Origin: Mycolicibacterium sp.
GTDB taxonomy: Bacteria; Actinomycetota; Actinomycetes; Mycobacteriales; Mycobacteriaceae
DNA: 64,000 nt
Reading direction: 5' to 3'
NCBI RefSeq assembly: GCF_016462545.1
Contig: NZ_JAEMTA010000001.1
Coordinates: forward strand, 134,668 to 198,667
Below are positions 34,545 through 44,076 of this stretch, piece after piece (the stretch's first letter is position 1; the number at the start of each line of letters is the position of its first letter). Made by a program: the position numbers and the translations under genes. The notes under the pieces are model-generated. The model was given only the letters and a program-made list of their open reading frames with translations, was not told where the DNA came from and made no database searches.

Positions 34545-35153
34545 TCAGGTGCCGCAGAGCTTGCGGGCCAGGCTTTCCCACGCATCGCCCTGCTGCTGAA
34601 GGCTGCGGTCCAGATCGTTGACCTGATGGGTGACGTAGTCCGCGTCGAGCAGTGCCAGAAGTGCATCGGTCTGCGCGTCGAGGTCGCCGTTCGTGTTCGC
34701 GGTCGCGAGCAGCATTCGGACGTGGGTGCGGTGCAGACTGGCCGGTGCGTTGAAGCGCATCTGCGGGTCGCTGTTGGCGTCGGAGAGCAGGACGCGGTGA
34801 TCCCAGGTGAAGCGCAGGCGCTTGCGGCCGTAGGCGATCAGACGTTCCAACGGCGGCGCCCCAGGGCCCAGTGGCGGCGGGCCGAACATGAAGGCCTGTT
34901 GCTCGGCCTTCTCGTCTTCGTCGAGGAGCACGATCATGAGACCGGCGCGACTGCCGAAGCGTCGGAACAGAGTGCCCTTGCCGACGCCGGCAGCGGCGGC
35001 CACGTCGTCCATCGTCACGGTGTCTGCGCCATGTTCGTCGATGAGCCGGCGGGCGGCCGTCAACAGCAGGACGCGGTTGCGCGCGGCATCTCCACGCTCC
35101 GTCGGTACGGGATCGGTGACCGACAGCCCCATCAGCTCGTCACCAGCACTCAT
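34545..35153 (-). CDS. TetR-family regulator
   Basis: 202 residues from ATG 35153. Helix-turn-helix at ~25-70 (VTMDDVAAAAGVGKGTLFRRFGSRAGLM), followed by the SBP-like C-terminal domain of many mycobacterial TetR proteins. Positional counterpart of Rv3055, upstream of dinP. Divergent from the FMN reductase gene; the palindrome at 35183-35196 in the shared promoter is its likely operator. Confidence 0.9.
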   Translation of the reverse strand: MSAGDELMGLSVTDPVPTERGDAARNRVLLLTAARRLIDEHGADTVTMDDVAAAAGVGKGTLFRRFGSRAGLMIVLLDEDEKAEQQAFMFGPPPLGPGAPPLERLIAYGRKRLRFTWDHRVLLSDANSDPQMRFNAPASLHRTHVRMLLATANTNGDLDAQTDALLALLDADYVTHQVNDLDRSLQQQGDAWESLARKLCGT

Positions 35154-35182
35154 GCCTGCACTTTAGCTCAGCCGGAATGAAT

Positions 35183-35196
35183 CGGACCGTGGTCCG
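35183..35196. promoter_or_regulatory. Candidate TetR operator CGGACC-GT-GGTCCG
   Basis: Perfect 6-bp arms with a 2-base centre, directly followed by the 8-bp palindrome GGTTAACC (35196-35203). It lies between the divergent TetR (start 35153) and FMN reductase (start 35248) genes. Confidence 0.55.
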
Positions 35197-35247
35197 GTTA
35201 ACCTGTGCGAAGATCGGGACGAAACGACCGAAAGGGACGCGAGGAAC

Positions 35248-35790
35248 ATGGCGGACGTGAAGATACTGGTGTTGGTGGGCAGCCTGCGGGCAGCGTCATT
35301 GAACCGGCAGCTGGCCGAGGTGGCCGGGGAGTCGGCTCCCGCCGGAGTGTCGTTGCACCTCTTCGACCGGTTGGGCGAACTGCCCTTCTACAACGAGGAC
35401 ATCGACGGCGAGCACGTCGCCGAGTCCGTGCAGGCACTGCGCCTGGCCGCGGCGGAGGCGGACGCGGCGCTGGTCGTGACGCCCGAGTACAACGGCAGCA
35501 TCCCCGGTGTGCTGAAGAACGCGATCGACTGGCTGTCGCGGCCCTTCGGCGACGGCGCTCTCAAGGGCAAGCCCCTGGCGGTCGTGGGTACGGCACTCGG
35601 CCAGTACGGCGGCGTCTGGGCGCACGACGAGACGCGCAAGTCGTTCGGCATCGCAGGTCCGCGGGTCGTCGAGGACATCAAGCTGTCCCTGCCCGCGAAG
35701 GTCTTCGACGGTAATCACCCACGGGAGAATGCCGACGTCGTCCAGCAGGTCCGCGAAGTGGTCGAAAAGCTGGCCGCCGAGGTCGGCTGA
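35248..35790 (+). CDS. NADPH-dependent FMN reductase family protein
   Basis: 180 residues of flavodoxin-like fold: LVGSLRAASLNRQLAE for FMN phosphate binding, VVTPEYNGSIPGVLKNAIDWLSRPFG for the flavin ring, and GTALGQYGG. It reduces FMN, quinones or chromate-like acceptors with NADPH. Positional counterpart of Rv3054c. Followed by a strong terminator. It is probably controlled by the divergent TetR. Confidence 0.92.
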   Translation: MADVKILVLVGSLRAASLNRQLAEVAGESAPAGVSLHLFDRLGELPFYNEDIDGEHVAESVQALRLAAAEADAALVVTPEYNGSIPGVLKNAIDWLSRPFGDGALKGKPLAVVGTALGQYGGVWAHDETRKSFGIAGPRVVEDIKLSLPAKVFDGNHPRENADVVQQVREVVEKLAAEVG

Positions 35791-35804
35791 GTCCATCTGT
35801 CGCC

Positions 35805-35845
35805 AAGCCGCCGACGAGCCCCGATCAGGGGTGGTCGGCGGCTTT
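35805..35845 (+). terminator. Intrinsic terminator after FMN reductase
   Basis: Perfect 11-bp stem AAGCCGCCGAC (35805-35815) with its complement at 35834-35844, an inner CCCC/GGGG stem around GATCA, and TTT at the end. It starts 14 bp after the stop. Confidence 0.85.
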
Positions 35846-36223
35846 GCTGTCGGTGGTTGGCCGGAGAAGGCTGTCGGTCGGTGGTGGTACACCAGACCTC
35901 GTGCCGCGACACGACGCTGCTGTGACGTGCGACACGCCGAGAAATGCCGCGCTCAGGGGCTTACGACCAGGGAATTTCATCAATGTCGTTCAGAACATCT
36001 TGTATCTCTTCTGATTGTCGGACACTAGGTGTAGTGTCTTGCAGACCGACAGGCCCCCACATTTCGGAGGTCGGCCGGAGCTCTCGAAACCGGCGCATCG
36101 GGTCATGCACCTGCCGGTCAGGAAGCTTCGGGCGGCAGGAATTTCACGGGTCTGCGGGCTGCTGAACTTCCGGGGATAGCAGTAGCCAGTCAGACCAGCC
36201 TTCGCAGAGGAGCCACGCCGAAG
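35846..36223 (+). other. Long leader region of nrdHIE, no gene seen
   Basis: The 433-bp gap between the FMN reductase and nrdH holds the terminator, two NrdR-type boxes (35990-36037) and then about 185 bp with no convincing reading frame. The long distance from the boxes to the nrdH ATG suggests a long 5' leader. I see no known riboswitch pattern in it. Confidence 0.5.
35990..36037. promoter_or_regulatory. NrdR box pair before nrdHIE
   Basis: ACACTAGGTGTAGTGT (36022-36037) fits the NrdR box pattern ACAC...GTGT. A weaker copy, TCAGAACATCTTGTAT, lies exactly 32 bp upstream (35990-36005), about three helical turns, the spacing normal for paired NrdR boxes. The nrdF2 promoter has the same 32-bp layout at 46392-46439. 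Confidence 0.75.
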
Positions 36224-36466
36224 ATGACCGTCACCGTCTACACCAAGCCCGCGTGCGTGCAGTGCAACGCCACCTACAAGGCCCTCGACAAGCAGGGCGT
36301 CGCCTACGAGACGGTCGACATCAGCCTCGACCCCGAAGCCCGTGACTACGTCATGGCGCTTGGCTACCTGCAGGCGCCGGTCGTCGTGGCGGGCAACGAC
36401 CACTGGTCGGGCTTCCGTCCGGATCGCATCAAGTCGCTCTCCGGAGCGGTCGCAGTCACGGCGTAG
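36224..36466 (+). CDS. nrdH: NrdH-redoxin
   Basis: 80 residues, glutaredoxin-like, with redox motif Cys11-Val-Gln-Cys14 and the C-terminal [12 protein letters not shown] typical of NrdH. It passes electrons from thioredoxin reductase to the class Ib ribonucleotide reductase. First gene of nrdH-nrdI-nrdE, under NrdR control. Confidence 0.96.
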   Translation: MTVTVYTKPACVQCNATYKALDKQGVAYETVDISLDPEARDYVMALGYLQAPVVVAGNDHWSGFRPDRIKSLSGAVAVTA

Positions 36467-36500
36467 GCGGGAACCCGGCGGGCACAGAAGGGAGAATGCG

Positions 36501-36968
36501 ATGAGCACGAACGACCTCGTCTACTTCTCCAGCGTCTCGGAGAACACTCACCGCTTCATCGAGAAGCTCGAGATGCCCGCCACCCGGATTCCGCTTCGCG
36601 AACGCATCGAGGTCGACGAACCCTACGTACTGGTGCTTCCGACCTACGGCGGTGGACATGCGAACGGCCCCGACATCGAGGCCGGGGGATACGTCCCCAA
36701 GCAGGTCATCGCCTTCCTGAACAACGAGAACAATCGCTCACTGTTGCGCGGAGTCATCGCCGCAGGCAACTCCAACTTCGGCGCCGAATTCGGCTATGCG
36801 GGGGACGTCGTCTCCCGCAAGTGCGGCGTGCCATACCTCTATCGCTTCGAATTGATGGGCACCACGGACGACGTTCTCGCCGTCCGTGCGGGCCTCACCG
36901 AATTTTGGGCCGAATCCCGGAAGGACCACCAGCCGTGTCACCAACCGCCACTGCTACAGAACACGTGA
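36501..36968 (+). CDS. nrdI: NrdI flavodoxin-like protein
   Basis: 155 residues from ATG 36501 behind [23 protein letters not shown] binds FMN phosphate; VLPTYGGG and [16 protein letters not shown] contact the flavin. It generates the oxidant that assembles the dimanganese-tyrosyl radical of NrdF. The last 34 bp overlap nrdE, so the two are coupled; the tail [13 protein letters not shown] is encoded in this overlap. Confidence 0.95.
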   Translation: MSTNDLVYFSSVSENTHRFIEKLEMPATRIPLRERIEVDEPYVLVLPTYGGGHANGPDIEAGGYVPKQVIAFLNNENNRSLLRGVIAAGNSNFGAEFGYAGDVVSRKCGVPYLYRFELMGTTDDVLAVRAGLTEFWAESRKDHQPCHQPPLLQNT

Positions 36969-39103
36969 CCACGGGCGCGCATGCGCTGCCGGGGGAGACG
37001 GATTACCACGCGCTCAACGCGATGCTGAACCTGTACGACGCCGACGGCAAGATCCAGTTCGACAAGGATCGCGAAGCGGCCAATCAGTACTTCCTACAGC
37101 ACGTCAACCAGAACACGGTGTTCTTCCACAACCAGGACGAGAAGCTCGACTACCTGGTCAAGGAGGACTACTACGAACGCGAGGTGCTCGACCAGTACTC
37201 GCGAAACTTCGTCAAGTCGCTGCTGGATCGCGCCTACGCCAAGAAGTTCCGCTTCCCGACCTTCCTCGGCGCCTTCAAGTACTACACGTCCTACACGCTC
37301 AAGACGTTCGATGGAAAGCGATACCTCGAACGCTTCGAGGACCGGGTCGTGATGGTGTCGCTGACCCTGGCCGCCGGCGACACGACGCTGGCCGAGAAGC
37401 TCGTCGACGAGATCATCGATGGTCGGTTCCAGCCGGCCACCCCGACATTCCTCAACTCGGGCAAGAAGCAGCGCGGCGAGCCCGTCAGTTGCTTCCTGCT
37501 GCGCATCGAGGACAACATGGAGTCGATCGGGCGTTCCATCAACTCGGCGCTGCAGCTGTCCAAGCGTGGCGGTGGAGTTGCGTTGCTGCTCAGCAACATT
37601 CGCGAGCACGGTGCGCCGATCAAGAACATCGAGAACCAGAGCTCGGGCGTCATCCCGATCATGAAGCTGCTCGAGGACTCGTTCTCCTACGCCAATCAAC
37701 TGGGCGCGCGCCAGGGCGCCGGTGCCGTGTACCTGCAGGCGCATCATCCCGACATCTATCGGTTCCTCGACACCAAGCGTGAGAACGCCGACGAGAAGAT
37801 CCGCATCAAGACGCTCTCGCTCGGTGTCGTCATCCCCGACATCACGTTCGAGCTGGCGAAGAAGAACGAGGACATGTACCTCTTCTCGCCGTACGACGTC
37901 GAGCGTGTCTACGGGGTGCCCTTCGCGGACATCTCCATCACCGAGAAGTACTACGAGATGGTCGACGACGCGCGCATCCGCAAGACGAAGATCAAGGCGC
38001 GCGAGTTCTTCCAGACGCTGGCCGAGCTGCAGTTCGAGTCCGGCTACCCGTACATCATGTACGAGGACACGGTGAACCGGGCCAACCCCATCGAGGGCAA
38101 GATCACCCACAGCAACCTGTGCTCCGAGATTCTGCAGGTGTCGACGCCGTCGCTATTCAACGAGGACCTGAGCTACGCCAAGGTGGGCAAGGACATCTCG
38201 TGCAACCTCGGCTCGCTCAACATCGCGAAGACCATGGACTCGCCGGACTTCGCGCAGACCATCGAGGTCGCCATCCGCGGACTGACGGCGGTGAGCGATC
38301 AGACCCACATTTGGTCGGTGCCGTCGATCGAGCAGGGCAACAACGACTCTCACGCGATCGGGCTCGGGCAGATGAACCTGCACGGCTACCTGGCCCGCGA
38401 GCGGATCATGTACGGCTCCGAAGAGGGCATCGACTTCACCAACATCTACTTCTACTCGGTGCTCTACCACGCGTTGCGGGCGAGCAATCGCATTGCGATC
38501 GAGCGCGGCACGCGTTTCGGTGGTTTCGAGCGCTCGAAGTACGCATCGGGCGAGTTCTTCGACAAGTACACCGACCAGGTGTGGGAACCGGCCACCGAAC
38601 GGGTGCGGGAGTTGTTCGCGGAGGCCGACATTCGCATCCCGACGCAGGAGGACTGGGTGCGGTTGAAGGCGTCGGTGCAGGAGCACGGCATCTACAACCA
38701 GAACCTGCAGGCCGTCCCTCCGACCGGGTCGATCTCCTACATCAACTACTCCACCTCGTCGATCCACCCGGTGGCGTCGCGGATCGAGATCCGCAAGGAA
38801 GGCAAGATCGGCCGCGCGTACTACCCGGCGCCGTACCTGACCAACGACAATCTCGAGTTCTACGAGGACGCGTACGAGATCGGCTACGAGAAGATCATCG
38901 ACACCTACGCCGCCGCTACCCAGCACGTGGACCAAGGTCTGAGTCTGACGCTGTTCTTCAAGGACACCGCCAGCACGCGCGACGTGAACAAGGCGCAGAT
39001 CTACGCGTGGCGCAAGGGCATCAAGACGCTGTACTACATCCGCCTGCGCCAGATGGCCTTGGAGGGCACTGAAGTCGAGGGTTGCGTCAGCTGCATGCTG
39101 TAG
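36935..39103 (+). CDS. nrdE: Class Ib ribonucleoside-diphosphate reductase alpha subunit
   Basis: 722 residues from GTG 36935 (site GGAAGGACC), overlapping nrdI. The N-terminal domain lacks the long ATP cone of class Ia. It has the cysteine in [20 protein letters not shown], the NLCSEI cysteine, the [18 protein letters not shown] loop and the C-terminal EGCVSCML electron-shuttle pair. Reduces ribonucleotides to deoxyribonucleotides with NrdF. Counterpart of Rv3051c. Confidence 0.97.
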   Translation: MSPTATATEHVTTGAHALPGETDYHALNAMLNLYDADGKIQFDKDREAANQYFLQHVNQNTVFFHNQDEKLDYLVKEDYYEREVLDQYSRNFVKSLLDRAYAKKFRFPTFLGAFKYYTSYTLKTFDGKRYLERFEDRVVMVSLTLAAGDTTLAEKLVDEIIDGRFQPATPTFLNSGKKQRGEPVSCFLLRIEDNMESIGRSINSALQLSKRGGGVALLLSNIREHGAPIKNIENQSSGVIPIMKLLEDSFSYANQLGARQGAGAVYLQAHHPDIYRFLDTKRENADEKIRIKTLSLGVVIPDITFELAKKNEDMYLFSPYDVERVYGVPFADISITEKYYEMVDDARIRKTKIKAREFFQTLAELQFESGYPYIMYEDTVNRANPIEGKITHSNLCSEILQVSTPSLFNEDLSYAKVGKDISCNLGSLNIAKTMDSPDFAQTIEVAIRGLTAVSDQTHIWSVPSIEQGNNDSHAIGLGQMNLHGYLARERIMYGSEEGIDFTNIYFYSVLYHALRASNRIAIERGTRFGGFERSKYASGEFFDKYTDQVWEPATERVRELFAEADIRIPTQEDWVRLKASVQEHGIYNQNLQAVPPTGSISYINYSTSSIHPVASRIEIRKEGKIGRAYYPAPYLTNDNLEFYEDAYEIGYEKIIDTYAAATQHVDQGLSLTLFFKDTASTRDVNKAQIYAWRKGIKTLYYIRLRQMALEGTEVEGCVSCML

Positions 39104-39134
39104 AGCCGCGAACGGCGCTAACTGGCCCTTCGGA

Positions 39135-39521
39135 TCAGCCCTCGCGGGCCTGATCTTGGTGCAGCGCCTTCACGCGTCGCTCCTCGCGCAACACGCTCTG
39201 GTAGCTCTCGCGTTCTGAGACGAGCCACTCGGGCTTCTCTTCGAGCAGTTCGGTGATCTGCTCGGTGGTGAGCGCGTCGGTGATGCCGCTGCGGGCGAGA
39301 CCGGCGATTGACACGCCGAGCTTCGCGGCCACCAGATTCTTGGGATGCGGCCCGTTCTTGCGGAGGTCCTTCAGCCACTGCGGCGGATCCGTCTGCAAGG
39401 CGGCGAGCTCGGCGCGGGTGATCGGGTTGGCCTGGAATTCCGCAGGCGTGGCCGGCAAGTACACGTCCAGCTTCTTCGCCGCCGTGGCGGGTTTCATGGA
39501 CTGCGCATTCGGCCTGCTCAT
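39135..39521 (-). CDS. DUF5997 family protein
   Basis: 128 residues, no signal or membrane part. Marks: KPATAAKKLDVYLPATPAEFQ, ITRAELAALQTDPPQWLKDLRKNGPHPKNLVAAKLGVSIAGLARSGI, then LTTEQITELLEEKPEWLVSER. The middle segment looks helical with a possible DNA-binding helix (KNLVAAKLGVSIAGLARSG). Divergent from an HTH-less LysR effector protein, a pair I believe recurs in actinobacteria, so the two may form one regulator in two pieces. Converges with nrdE. Confidence 0.8.
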   Translation of the reverse strand: MSRPNAQSMKPATAAKKLDVYLPATPAEFQANPITRAELAALQTDPPQWLKDLRKNGPHPKNLVAAKLGVSIAGLARSGITDALTTEQITELLEEKPEWLVSERESYQSVLREERRVKALHQDQAREG

Positions 39522-39562
39522 GAACCAGAGCTTATCTGTGGACCCATCGGTAGCCTGATGCG

Positions 39563-40276
39563 GTGACCCCGCTCAGCCTCACCGTCGGGTACGTCCCCGG
39601 CGTGACGCCCGCGAAGTGGGTCCGGACCTGGGCGCAGCGCCACCCCGACGTCCCCCTGCAGTTGCGTGCCGTCGCCGCGGGGAGTGCGGTCGACGCATTG
39701 CGAGCGGGCACCATCGACGTGGCGCTGCTCCGGCCGCCGGTCGACGCCCCCGGGGTCGCCGTCATCCCCCTCTACGCGGAGACGACGGTGGTGGTGGTGC
39801 CAACCGATCACCTGCTCAGCGCCGCCGACTCGGTCACGGCCGCGGATCTCGACGGGGAACCGATCCTGGTCCCACTCGACGATGTCGTCGCCTGGGCAGC
39901 CAGTCCAGGTGTGCAGAGCGAGCACCGGCCCGAGACGACCGGGGATGCAACGGAACTCGTTGCAGCGGGGCTGGGTGCGCTCATCGTCCCGCAGTCGCTG
40001 GCGCGGCTGCATCACCGCAAGGACCTCACCTACCGCCCGATCACCGACGCGCCCACCTGCCCCGTCGCGCTCGCCATACCAGAGGGGCAGCAGCCGGCAC
40101 TGGTCGAGGAGTTCATCGGAATCGTGCGGGGTCGCAAACCCAGCTCGTCACGGGGGCAGTCCGAGCCGGCGCCGAAACGCACCGCCCGGGAGAAGACCCT
40201 CGCGAAGCAGGCCGCCCGCGCCGCCGCGGGGAAGGTCGCTCGCAAACCCGGCCGAGCCGGGCGCGGCCGCGGCTGA
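39563..40276 (+). CDS. LysR effector-domain protein without HTH, basic tail
   Basis: 237 residues from GTG 39563. It begins directly with the periplasmic-binding-like effector fold of LysR regulators: LTVGYVPGVTPAKWVRTWAQRHPDV, GTIDVALLRPPVD, VVVVPTDHLLS, ATELVAAGLGALIVP. No N-terminal helix-turn-helix is encoded. The last ~45 residues are very rich in Lys, Arg and Ala (KRTAREKTLAKQAARAAAG), histone H1-like, and could bind DNA non-specifically. Divergent from the DUF5997 gene with 41 bp between starts. Confidence 0.8.
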   Translation: MTPLSLTVGYVPGVTPAKWVRTWAQRHPDVPLQLRAVAAGSAVDALRAGTIDVALLRPPVDAPGVAVIPLYAETTVVVVPTDHLLSAADSVTAADLDGEPILVPLDDVVAWAASPGVQSEHRPETTGDATELVAAGLGALIVPQSLARLHHRKDLTYRPITDAPTCPVALAIPEGQQPALVEEFIGIVRGRKPSSSRGQSEPAPKRTAREKTLAKQAARAAAGKVARKPGRAGRGRG

Positions 40277-40314
40277 CGCATCGAGGAGTCGGATCAGCCC
40301 CGGCGCAGGTGGTG

Positions 40315-41637
40315 TCAATACCTGGGTTGGATGCGAACCCGCCCGCCGCGTGCGGGCGCAATGGCCACGCCGCGAGACCTCGAGCGTTCATCGCGTGCGT
40401 TCGACGGACTGATCGTGTAGTCGCGCAACAGGGTTCGCAGCACCACTCGCATCTCCATCGCCGCAAAAGCTGCACCGATGCAGCGACGCACACCGCCGCC
40501 GTACGGTATCCATTCCGACGGGTTGGGACCTTGCCCGATGAAGCGGTCGGGGTCGAAGCGGTGGGCGTCCGGGAAGACGGCTTCGTCGGCGTGCAACAGC
40601 CCGATGCTGGCCACCACGGTCTGGCCCCGCGGCAACGTCCACGGACCGATGTCGAGCGTGGGTGCCTTGACCTGCCGAAACGTGACGTCGATGACGGGTC
40701 GGGTGCGTTGTGTCTCGTAGATGACCGCGTTCAGGAGTTCGTCGGACCCGTCGTCGAGGTCGGCGACGAGGCGCTCGAGAAGCCGGGGATGACGCTGCAG
40801 CCGTTCCACGACCCAGGCGAGGGTGGTGGCAGTCGTCTCGTGCCCCGCCGACAGCAGGGTCATCAACTGGTCGGCGATCTCGTCCCTGGTCATCGTGGAG
40901 CCATCGTCGTAGCGACTCTGCACCATCAACGCCAAGACGTCGTCGCGGACGTCCAGTGCGGGGTCGGCCGAGGCCGTCCGGATGAGTTGGTCGACGATCA
41001 CGTCGTATTCGCGGCGGTACGCGTATAGCCTGCCCCACGGACTCCAGCGCCCCCAATCCCATTGCGGCACGGGGACGAGCGCCAGCATGGAGCCGAGCTC
41101 GATGGCCGGTGGCATCAACGTACGTAGGCGCTCCAGTTCGTGTCCCTCGGCCCCGAACACCGCGCGCAGCATGACGTTGAGGGTGATGCGCATCATCGAG
41201 GGCATCGTGGCGAAGGGCCGGTCGTGCGGCCATGCCGCGAACTCGTCGACCGCCTCCTTCTCGACGATCGCCTCGTGGGCCGTCAGACGCCGTCCGTGAA
41301 ACGGTGGAGTCAGCAGTTTCCGTTGGGCACGGTGGCGTTCGCCGGACAGTGCGAACAATGAGTTCGGACCCATGACACGGCCCAGGTTGGTGTCGGTGGT
41401 GTCGGCAACCTCCACTCCGGCCCTGAGCAACTGGCGAATCTGGCTGGGATCGCTGAGGACGACGAGGTGCCCAAAGATCGGCAGGCGCAGCGAGAACGCC
41501 GAACCGTAACGGCGGCGAACGATCTTCAGGGCCAATCGTCGGTCGGCGATCGCCAGGGCGCCCTGCAGGATGCGTGGGATCGCCGGGCCGGCAGGCAGTT
41601 TCACGTCAGTCGATGGTGCCCGGTCGATCGTTGTCAT
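40315..41637 (-). CDS. Cytochrome P450, CYP138-like
   Basis: 440 residues. I-helix LLSAGHETTATTLAW, ExxR in YETQRTRPV, haem loop YGGGVRRCIGAAFA with Cys386. The N-terminus LPAGPAIPRILQG, LLTPPFHGRRL, the FATMPSMMRITLNVMLRAVFG block and the end SRGVAIAPARGGRVRI closely follow my memory of M. tuberculosis CYP138. Likely a mono-oxygenase of a lipophilic compound. No ferredoxin gene adjacent. Confidence 0.88.
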   Translation of the reverse strand: MTTIDRAPSTDVKLPAGPAIPRILQGALAIADRRLALKIVRRRYGSAFSLRLPIFGHLVVLSDPSQIRQLLRAGVEVADTTDTNLGRVMGPNSLFALSGERHRAQRKLLTPPFHGRRLTAHEAIVEKEAVDEFAAWPHDRPFATMPSMMRITLNVMLRAVFGAEGHELERLRTLMPPAIELGSMLALVPVPQWDWGRWSPWGRLYAYRREYDVIVDQLIRTASADPALDVRDDVLALMVQSRYDDGSTMTRDEIADQLMTLLSAGHETTATTLAWVVERLQRHPRLLERLVADLDDGSDELLNAVIYETQRTRPVIDVTFRQVKAPTLDIGPWTLPRGQTVVASIGLLHADEAVFPDAHRFDPDRFIGQGPNPSEWIPYGGGVRRCIGAAFAAMEMRVVLRTLLRDYTISPSNARDERSRSRGVAIAPARGGRVRIQPRY

Positions 41638-41863
41638 CGAAACCTCTGTTCACGCTGCGTTTGCGACATGACCATGTGCGCATTGGGCATGGCGAGGATA
41701 GGTGGGGCAAGCCACGACTCGATGTACGCACGACGTCCGCCCGGTGTCGCGGGGGATCGTCGAGCGCGGCTGCCCACATTCCGCGGATCTCGCACGGCGC
41801 ATCGGCCGGGCCGGCGAATTAAATCAGTGGAGTTCGTCAGCCGGGTCGGTCACCCTCGATGAT

Positions 41864-42706
41864 GTGAACGTTTACCTGTACGCGACGCCGGACGGCTTCG
41901 GCCCGGCGGCACGCTGGGTGTACCGCCGGGACCCGGTGCTGTTCACCACCGAGCTCACCACGTTGCGCACTCGCGCGTGGCCGACGGGCCGGCTTCTATT
42001 GGCGGCCTTCGACTGCGATGGCGTGGTGGGTGCGGCGCTGCAGATGCGCGACGCGACGCTCCTGGTCAACGGCATACCAGCCGCGTTGGCGAAGGACGTG
42101 GCGGCAGCCCTCGCCCCGGTGTGCTTCGATCTGCCTGCGGTGCGCGGAATACCCTCTGCCGCAGAGGCGTTCAGTCACGCTTGGGGTGAAGCCACCGGTA
42201 TCGCCTCCTCGGTGTCGTTCGCCGAGACGCTGTATCGCCTCGGGGATCTGAACGCTCCGGAGTCAGTCGTCGGCGAAGCACGGTTAGCCGGGGATGAGGA
42301 CGCCGAGCTGCTCGTCGAATGGCTCGATGCGTTCTTCGTCGAGGCGTTTGGGGCCACGTCGAACCCGGAGGCGAGTAGGGGACTGCTTGGCGACATCGCC
42401 GGCGCGGGCGGGCACGTCGTGCTGTGGACGGTGAACGGGGCACCCGTCGCGATGGCGCGCGTGCACGGCTGCCTGTTGGGAATGTCGCGGATCGGCCCGG
42501 TGTACACGCCGCCCGAGAGTAGAGGTCACGGCTACGGCGCGGCGGTCACCGCCGAGGCTGTACGGCATGCTCAGCGTCGCGGCGCCCGCGACGTGGTGCT
42601 GTTCGCCGACCAGGCCAACCCGGTGTCGAACCGCATCTACCGTCGGCTCGGCTTCCGGCCAGTCGGCGAGAGCGTGCAATACGCGTTCCGCGAGTGTGGG
42701 GCCTAG
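41864..42706 (+). CDS. GNAT-family N-acetyltransferase
   Basis: About 280 residues from GTG 41864 (the frame is open further upstream to 41702, but that part is not protein-like). The C-terminal half is the GNAT fold: APVAMARVHGCLLGMSRIGPVYTPPESRGHGYGAAVTAEAVRHAQRRGARDVVLFADQANPVSNRIYRRLGFRPVGE, with acetyl-CoA loop RGHGYG. The N-terminal half resembles a second, degenerate GNAT domain. The substrate is unknown. Confidence 0.84.
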   Translation: MNVYLYATPDGFGPAARWVYRRDPVLFTTELTTLRTRAWPTGRLLLAAFDCDGVVGAALQMRDATLLVNGIPAALAKDVAAALAPVCFDLPAVRGIPSAAEAFSHAWGEATGIASSVSFAETLYRLGDLNAPESVVGEARLAGDEDAELLVEWLDAFFVEAFGATSNPEASRGLLGDIAGAGGHVVLWTVNGAPVAMARVHGCLLGMSRIGPVYTPPESRGHGYGAAVTAEAVRHAQRRGARDVVLFADQANPVSNRIYRRLGFRPVGESVQYAFRECGA

Positions 42707-42759
42707 GTACGAGTTTCCCCGAAATCTCGTGCATGGGCCCCACACTCGGCAGTGCGGCG

Positions 42760-43944
42760 CTACTTCACCTGGTGCTGCGGGCCCTGTTCCTTCTTGTACA
42801 GCGCCTTGAGCATGCGGTCGCGGAAGAAGGCGTTGTCGATCAGCTTGATGCCGTTGTTCGCCACCGCCGGAATGCCCGCGAGCTTGTGGAAGTAACGGCC
42901 GCGGCGGTACTCCTTGCCCCACGCGGCTTCCATGCGCTGCGCGTAGTTCGTGAAGTCGTCGGGTCCACCGTTGGTCAGTGCCGCGATCGCGCACTCACCT
43001 GCGGCGAGCCCCGACTCCAGGGCCTTGGAGATGCCCGCGCCCGACGCCGGTTTGCCCGCACCGAGCGAGTCGCCGGTGAACAGCACACCCGGGCGCCACG
43101 GCGGCCACGCGGTGAAGCCCATCGGCAAGCGCCACGCCCGAACGAGCTTGTCCTTCTTGAGCTCATCGATCGGCGGTAGTCCCCACTCGCGGGGCAACGT
43201 CTGCATGAACTCACCCATGAACTGGGTGGCGTTGATCTTCTGCCAGTCCTTGTAGCTATTGACGTAGCCCAGGCCGATGTTGATGCGGCCGCCGCCGAAC
43301 GGGAACACCCATGCATAGCCAGGCAGTTGGTCGCCGTGGAACTTCAGGTTCAGATAGATGTCGAGGGAATCGGAGTCCGGCTTGTTGGCCGGCATCTCCG
43401 CGCGGATCGCGATCGCCGAGTAGCCGTTGTACTCCGAGTCGATCTTCAAGGCCCGCTTGATGGGGGAGTAAGCACCGTCGGCGGCGATGACGGCGTCACC
43501 GAAGACCTTCTCGCCGCTCTTGAGCACGACGCCGATCACGCGGCCGCTTGCGTCGATCTCCGGGCCGGTCACCTCGCAGGACTGCCGAATCTCGGCGCCT
43601 GCGGCTTCGGCGTGCTTGAGCAGCAGGGTGTCCAGTTGCGGACGGGGGGCGACGTAGCCATGGTTCGGCATCCCGGGACGGGTCGGGAAGGACAGCTCCC
43701 ACTGCGAGGGACTGAACACCGTCACCCGGTTGACCCGGTGGAACGTGTCGACCTCCTTGGCGAGGCCCATCTTCTGCAGGTAGCTGACTGCACGGGCGGT
43801 GAGGCCGTCGCCGCACGGCTTGTCGCGAGGGAACTCCGCCTTGTCCAAGACGACTACCTTGGCGCCCGTCTGCGCCGCCTGCCATGCGGCGGCCGCGCCG
43901 GAGGGCCCGCCACCCGCAATCACCAGGTCGTATCGCTGCGTCAT
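42760..43944 (-). CDS. Geranylgeranyl reductase-family flavoprotein
   Basis: 394 residues. FAD dinucleotide loop AGGGPSGAAAAWQAAQTG, then DKAEFPRDKPCGDGLTARA (family signature with PCG), DAVIAADGAYSPIKRAL, and GVLFTGDSLGAGKPASGAGISKALESG. Members reduce prenyl chain double bonds; in mycobacteria MenJ reduces menaquinone, and this resembles that family. Membrane-associated. It is divergent from the TetR gene at 44077. Confidence 0.88.
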   Translation of the reverse strand: MTQRYDLVIAGGGPSGAAAAWQAAQTGAKVVVLDKAEFPRDKPCGDGLTARAVSYLQKMGLAKEVDTFHRVNRVTVFSPSQWELSFPTRPGMPNHGYVAPRPQLDTLLLKHAEAAGAEIRQSCEVTGPEIDASGRVIGVVLKSGEKVFGDAVIAADGAYSPIKRALKIDSEYNGYSAIAIRAEMPANKPDSDSLDIYLNLKFHGDQLPGYAWVFPFGGGRINIGLGYVNSYKDWQKINATQFMGEFMQTLPREWGLPPIDELKKDKLVRAWRLPMGFTAWPPWRPGVLFTGDSLGAGKPASGAGISKALESGLAAGECAIAALTNGGPDDFTNYAQRMEAAWGKEYRRGRYFHKLAGIPAVANNGIKLIDNAFFRDRMLKALYKKEQGPQHQVK

Positions 43945-44076
43945 GAGTCTCGTCTCGTATAGCCGGGGGGATATCGGCTCCAGATGCTACCCGCGCGGGA
44001 TGGGCCGCTCTGGCCGAAAGTCGTGGCCCGGCGCGGTCTTGGCAGGTCAGCTGGTCCCAGCCGGTACAGTAAGCCC

